Shown here piece by piece: positions 14,882 through 18,945 of a stretch of 18,945 bases of DNA. Origin of the DNA: VGBK01 sp043810615 (GTDB taxonomy: Bacteria > Actinomycetota > Acidimicrobiia > Spongiisociales > UBA11373). A program made the position numbers and the translations under genes. Positions within the stretch are counted from its first letter, which is position 1. Each line of letters starts with the position of its first letter. The stretch is taken from NCBI GenBank assembly GCA_043810615.1, contig JBDROA010000068.1:1-18945 (forward strand). The letters are read 5' to 3'. The notes beneath the pieces are model-generated. The model had not been told where the DNA came from. It saw only the letters and a program-made list of their open reading frames with translations, and made no database searches.

Positions 14882-15204
14882 GATCCCTCCTCCCCGGGGG
14901 GCAGGTGGACGAAGACCTCGCCGTTCTCCACCTCGGCCCGGTAGGCGGGCACCGGGTGGGTGGCGGGCAGGGAGAGGACGGCGCCGGTGCGCAGGTCGAA
15001 GCTGGCGCCGTGGCGGGGGCACTCCACCGTGTCCCCGAGCACTTCCCCTCCGGCCAGCGAGGCCTCGGCGTGGCTGCAGCGGTCGCCCAGGGCGAACACC
15101 TCGTTGCCGCGGCGGAACAGGGCGAGGCGGCGCCCGGCGGCGTCGGCCCGCACCCCGGCGCCGTCGGGAAGGAGGTCGAAGGCGGCTACCCGGAGGCGCG
15201 CCAT
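14878..15204 (-). CDS. Rieske-type [2Fe-2S] ferredoxin within the suf operon
   Basis: A 108-residue soluble Rieske protein with no membrane anchor. The cluster ligands are Cys43/His45 (RCSHAEASLAGG) and Cys62/His65 (ECPRHGASFDLRTG), the classic two-Cys two-His set. The length and motif match small non-haem dioxygenase-type ferredoxins that sit between sufD and sufC in actinobacterial suf operons. Likely role: electron donor for cluster assembly or a carrier for new clusters; direct evidence is lacking. Start ATG at 15204 overlaps the sufD stop (TGATG). Stop overlaps the sufC2 start (ATGA). Confidence 0.93.
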   Translation of the reverse strand: MARLRVAAFDLLPDGAGVRADAAGRRLALFRRGNEVFALGDRCSHAEASLAGGEVLGDTVECPRHGASFDLRTGAVLSLPATHPVPAYRAEVENGEVFVHLPPGEEGS

Positions 15205-16511
15205 CAGCCCTCCCCCCGTTTCAGACCCTCGTAGCGAGCCATGAGCGCCCGGCGCAGCGGCGGCTCCAGTTCGGCCTGTGGAAAACGGGCGAGCACGTCC
15301 TCGAAGAAGCCCTTCACCTGCAGGCGGTCGGACCGGGCGGCGTCGAGGCCGCGGCTCATCAGGTAGTAGCGCTGCTCGGCGTCGAGGGGGCTGACGGTGG
15401 AGCCGTGGCCGCAGCGGACCTCGTTGGCCAGGATCTCCAGGTTGGGCACCGAGTGGGCTTCCGCCCCCTCCGAGAGCACCAGGTTCTTGTTGGTCTGCAT
15501 GGCGTCGGAGCCCTGGCCCTCGGGTTCGATGCGGATAAGGCCGGTGAAGACCGAGCGGGCGGCGTCGCCCACCGCCCCCTTCAGGTACATGTTCGAGGTG
15601 GTGTGCGGCGCCCGATGCCCCATGTAGTAGCGGTAGTCCAGGGTCTGGTGGCGGTGACCGAAGTAGGCCCCCAGCACCCGGGCGTCGGCCCCGGTGCCTT
15701 CGAGATCGAGGCGCAGGTGGAGGCGGGCGCTCGCCCCGCCCAGGCCGGCTTCGGCCAGCACCAGGGAGGCATCGCGGGCCGCGGTCATCGTCTGGTGGGC
15801 GAAGGCCCGGGTGGCGTCGCCCCACTCCTGCACCACGGTCAAGGCGAAGCGGGCGTTCTGCCCGGCCACGACCTCCACCTGGGGCACGGCCACCAGGGCC
15901 ACCCCGTCCGGGGACCGGTAGTGGAGGACGACCGCCCCCTCGGCGCCGTCTTCGACCAGCACGGTGAGACGAGGCAGGGCCAGCGACCCGGCCCGGGTGG
16001 CTTGGAACTCCACCAGCACCGGCCCGGACAGGCGTTGCCCCCGGGGCAGGTGAAGGAACACCCCGTCGGAGGCGAAGGCGTGGTGGGCGGCCGCGAAGCG
16101 GTCGAGGCGGGGACCCGGCCCGGAGCGGAAGAGGCCCCGCAGCGCCTCACCGCCGACGGCCAGTGCCGCGGCCAGCGAGGTGAGGCGCACTCCATCGACC
16201 GCCTCCACCGCCACGGTGTGGCCGTCGACGCACACGGCGCGACCGGCGAGGTTTCCCATGGCGGCGGCGACTGCCGCATCGGGGGGCAGGGGCGTGCCCG
16301 GGACCTCCCCCAGGCCGAGCGAGTCGAGGTCCACTTCGACCTCGACGTAGCGCCACTCCTCCTGCCGGGAATCGGGCATGGGCAGGGAGGTGAAGGCCTC
16401 GTAGCCCGCCGCGGCCGAAGGGCGGGCCCACTCGGGAAGGGCGGCGGCGGCGCGGTTGGAGGTCTGCTCGGTCAGGGGTAGCAAGCCGGGCCTCTCGGGG
16501 ACACCCGCCAC
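15204..16511 (-). CDS. sufD: Fe-S cluster assembly protein SufD
   Basis: Beta-helix scaffold partner of SufB and SufC. It has 435 residues. The N-terminal part carries SRQEEWRYVEV, the SufD-style segment. The C-terminal family core is NKNLVLSEGAEAHSVPNLEI, ANEVRCGHGSTVSPLD and YYLMSRGLDAA. The SufD histidine is present in RCGHGS. The SufB catalytic cysteine (in the DKCGAH motif of E. coli SufB) is replaced: here the aligned stretch is EGAEAH. So it is SufD, and no SufB is in the window. Start GTG at 16511 is one base after the udgB TAG; a TTG at residue 10 with a GAGAGG site is an alternative. Confidence 0.92.
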   Translation of the reverse strand: MAGVPERPGLLPLTEQTSNRAAAALPEWARPSAAAGYEAFTSLPMPDSRQEEWRYVEVEVDLDSLGLGEVPGTPLPPDAAVAAAMGNLAGRAVCVDGHTVAVEAVDGVRLTSLAAALAVGGEALRGLFRSGPGPRLDRFAAAHHAFASDGVFLHLPRGQRLSGPVLVEFQATRAGSLALPRLTVLVEDGAEGAVVLHYRSPDGVALVAVPQVEVVAGQNARFALTVVQEWGDATRAFAHQTMTAARDASLVLAEAGLGGASARLHLRLDLEGTGADARVLGAYFGHRHQTLDYRYYMGHRAPHTTSNMYLKGAVGDAARSVFTGLIRIEPEGQGSDAMQTNKNLVLSEGAEAHSVPNLEILANEVRCGHGSTVSPLDAEQRYYLMSRGLDAARSDRLQVKGFFEDVLARFPQAELEPPLRRALMARYEGLKRGEG

Positions 16512-16512
16512 T

Positions 16513-17229
16513 CTATTCCCCGCCGGGGACGTACCCCAAGGCCCCGCCCAGACGTCCGCGGGCGGCGGCGAAGACCTCGTCGAGCATCCCCTCGGTGAGG
16601 CGTCCGGTGAAGGTGTTCTGCTGGCTCGGATGGAACGAGCAGAAGACGGTGAGGGCCCCCACCGCCATCACCAGGCCGTGCGCGAACCGGGGCCGGGGCC
16701 GGGAGGCGGGGTGGGGGGCCCAGGAGAGCAGGTGGAGCACCTCCTCGTAGGCGACGGCCCCCAGGCAGACGATCACCCGAACCCGGTCGAGCAGACCGAA
16801 CTCCTCCTCCAGCCAGGGGCGGCAGGCAGCCCTTTCCTCGCTGGTGGGGCGGTTGCCCGGCGGGGCACATCGCACCGCGGCGGTGATGTAGGCATCGCGC
16901 AGGTGCAGGCCGTCGCCGCGGTGGCGGGAGGTGGCCCGGTCGGCGTACCCGGCCCGATGCAGGGCCCGGTACAGCCAGTCTCCGGAGCGATCCCCCGTGA
17001 ACATGCGCCCGGTGCGGTTGGCCCCGTGGGCCGCCGGGGCCAGGCCCACCACCAGCAGGCGGGCCTGCGGGTCGCCGAAGCCGGGCACCGGGCGGCCCCA
17101 GTACTCCTCGGCGGCGAAAGCCGCTCGCCGCTCGGCCGCCACCTGCTCCCGCCAGGCCACCAGGCGGGGGCACCGGCGGCAGGCCACGAGACGAGCGTCA
17201 AGGCCGGCCAGGGGGTCCACGGCGGTCAC
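16513..17229 (-). CDS. udgB: Family 5 uracil-DNA glycosylase (UdgB type) with a 4Fe-4S site
   Basis: Removes uracil, and in family 5 also other damaged bases, from DNA to start base-excision repair. It has 238 residues. Motif A is GLAPAAHGANRTGRMFTGD, which lacks the polar catalytic residue of families 1-4, a family 5 hallmark. The 4Fe-4S cysteines are Cys17 and Cys20 (CRRC), Cys121 and Cys136. The HPS motif is at 200-202. GTG starts at 17229 and 17220 are both possible. For the second, a TAGCGT -10-like box sits seven bases upstream and would give a leaderless message. It is the first gene of the udgB-sufD-Rieske-sufC2 operon. Confidence 0.92.
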   Translation of the reverse strand: MTAVDPLAGLDARLVACRRCPRLVAWREQVAAERRAAFAAEEYWGRPVPGFGDPQARLLVVGLAPAAHGANRTGRMFTGDRSGDWLYRALHRAGYADRATSRHRGDGLHLRDAYITAAVRCAPPGNRPTSEERAACRPWLEEEFGLLDRVRVIVCLGAVAYEEVLHLLSWAPHPASRPRPRFAHGLVMAVGALTVFCSFHPSQQNTFTGRLTEGMLDEVFAAARGRLGGALGYVPGGE

Positions 17230-17375
17230 GCTACCGGGGCCGGGAGCCCGCCACGCTGCGTTGTCGGGCCCGGGCCCACTGATCGCCGCTCGGCGGCCGG
17301 GTAAGGGCCATCTGACCTGGGAGAATGTCCTTCGCCGAGTAAGCGCTTTCTTCGGGAAGGCTACTCAGCACCCCT

Positions 17376-17405
17376 TTGCGGCGTCACTATCCGTCGTGAT
17401 ACGGT
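17376..17405 (+). promoter_or_regulatory. Possible promoter for the sigma factor gene
   Basis: TTGCGG (17376-17381) and TACGGT (17400-17405) are spaced by 18 bases and resemble -35 and -10 hexamers. They sit 27 bases before the GTG start. The 17230-17432 gap has no other gene, so it must also hold the udgB operon promoter on the other strand. The match is loose. Confidence 0.3.
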
Positions 17406-17432
17406 GGCGCGGCTCAGCGGGCGGAGGCCCCG

Positions 17433-18361
<929 letters not shown>

Positions 18362-18365
<4 letters not shown>

Positions 18366-18945
18366 AAGAGACGCAGGGCGTTCCCCTCGACGCCGCGCAG
18401 GGCGTCGTAGTCCACCTCCACGCAGGCGATGCCCCGCGCCGCCGCCAGGGTGCGGGCCTGGGGGGTCACGGCCTGGGCCACCAGGATGCCCCGCACCGGG
18501 GCCAGGGCCGGGTCGCGGTTGAGCCGCTCCAGGTAGCGGGTGAGTTGCTCCACACCGTCGATCTCCCCTTTGCGCTTCACCTCGACCGCCACCACCTGGC
18601 CGCCCGGGTCCCGGCACAACAGATCCACCGGGCCCAGGTCGGTGGGATACTCCCGGCGGAGCAGGTCGAGGCCCTCCTCGATCACCTGGGGGGCGTCGGC
18701 CAGCAGGCGCTGCAGTTCGGCCTCCACCATGTCCTTGGTGAGCCCGGGGGCGACTCCCAGGGGGTAGTCGGTGTCGCTGAGCACCTCGGTGAAGCGAATC
18801 ACCAGGCGCTCCCCGGCGCGATTGGTGACCATCCACTCCCCCTCACCCTCCTCGAGGTGGTTGGGGGCGTTCATCCAGTTGAGCGGCTTGTAGGCCCCCT
18901 CGTCGGAGTGCACCGCCACACAGCCGTCGGCCTTCACCATGATGA
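18362..18945 (-). CDS. nucS: Endonuclease NucS, N-terminal residues cut by the window edge
   Basis: Mismatch-specific endonuclease of the non-canonical mismatch repair found in actinobacteria and archaea, in place of MutS/MutL. About 194 residues are visible, starting mid-protein; the frame is open at the right edge (IMVKADGCVAVHSDEG), and family members have about 30 more residues upstream. The C-terminal nuclease domain has REYPTDLGPVDLLCRD and VAVEVKRKGEIDG (Asp, Glu, Lys of the active site). It ends NALRLF, close to the beta-clamp-binding C terminus of actinobacterial NucS. The ATG at 18940 is internal to the family domain and is not the start. Stop is convergent with the sigma gene. Confidence 0.93.

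Noticed and set aside
14820..16481. A 553-codon plus-strand frame across the Rieske and sufD genes
   Set aside because: It is antisense to genes with clear motifs and overlapping stop/start junctions; the translation is Arg/Gly/Pro/His-rich with no domain.

Overview
The window is very GC-rich, densely packed DNA from a bacterial chromosome, most likely an actinomycetote. The evidence is a NucS endonuclease, a luciferase-like F420-type oxidoreductase, SufU in place of IscU/SufA, a family 5 (UdgB) uracil-DNA glycosylase, many GTG starts, and -10-like TAnnnT boxes close to starts. An early-branching class such as Acidimicrobiia is my guess, not something the sequence proves. I see no rRNA, tRNA, CRISPR, IS element, phage gene or origin. 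No gene-free stretch exceeds about 205 bases. Many long open frames opposite the real genes are GC-driven shadows.

Layout. (1) 1-4224, minus strand: a 2-oxoacid dehydrogenase operon, lpd (E3), a fused E1 alpha-beta chain, then E2, whose catalytic domain lies beyond base 1. (2) 4373-5029, plus: an alpha/beta hydrolase. (3) 5045-7669, minus: a double zinc-ribbon protein overlapping an acyl-CoA mutase large subunit, then a small lipoprotein and a 67-70 residue unknown. (4) 7790-11531, plus: a thiol-redox group (a DsbB/BdbC-like membrane protein and two tandem TlpA-like anchored thioredoxins), then an MBL-fold hydrolase and an LLM oxidoreductase. (5) 11681-17229: a SUF iron-sulfur assembly locus in two converging operons. 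sufC1-sufS-sufU is on the plus strand. udgB-sufD-Rieske-sufC2 is on the minus strand. (6) 17433-18365, plus: an RpoD-family sigma factor, convergent with nucS (minus), which runs off the right edge.

How the parts fit. SufS and SufU mobilise sulfur, and SufC with SufD forms scaffold parts, but no SufB is present here. The Rieske protein and UdgB in the same transcription unit carry Fe-S motifs and may be clients or helpers. DsbB-like and TlpA-like proteins plausibly form and exchange disulfides outside the membrane. The dehydrogenase and mutase suggest branched or short-chain acyl-CoA metabolism.

The most unusual points are a fused E1 that lacks the glutamate expected to activate thiamine diphosphate, a mutase whose specificity residues match isobutyryl-CoA mutase rather than methylmalonyl-CoA mutase, a SUF locus with two SufC proteins and no SufB, and an E2 linker made of a near-perfect 54-base repeat.
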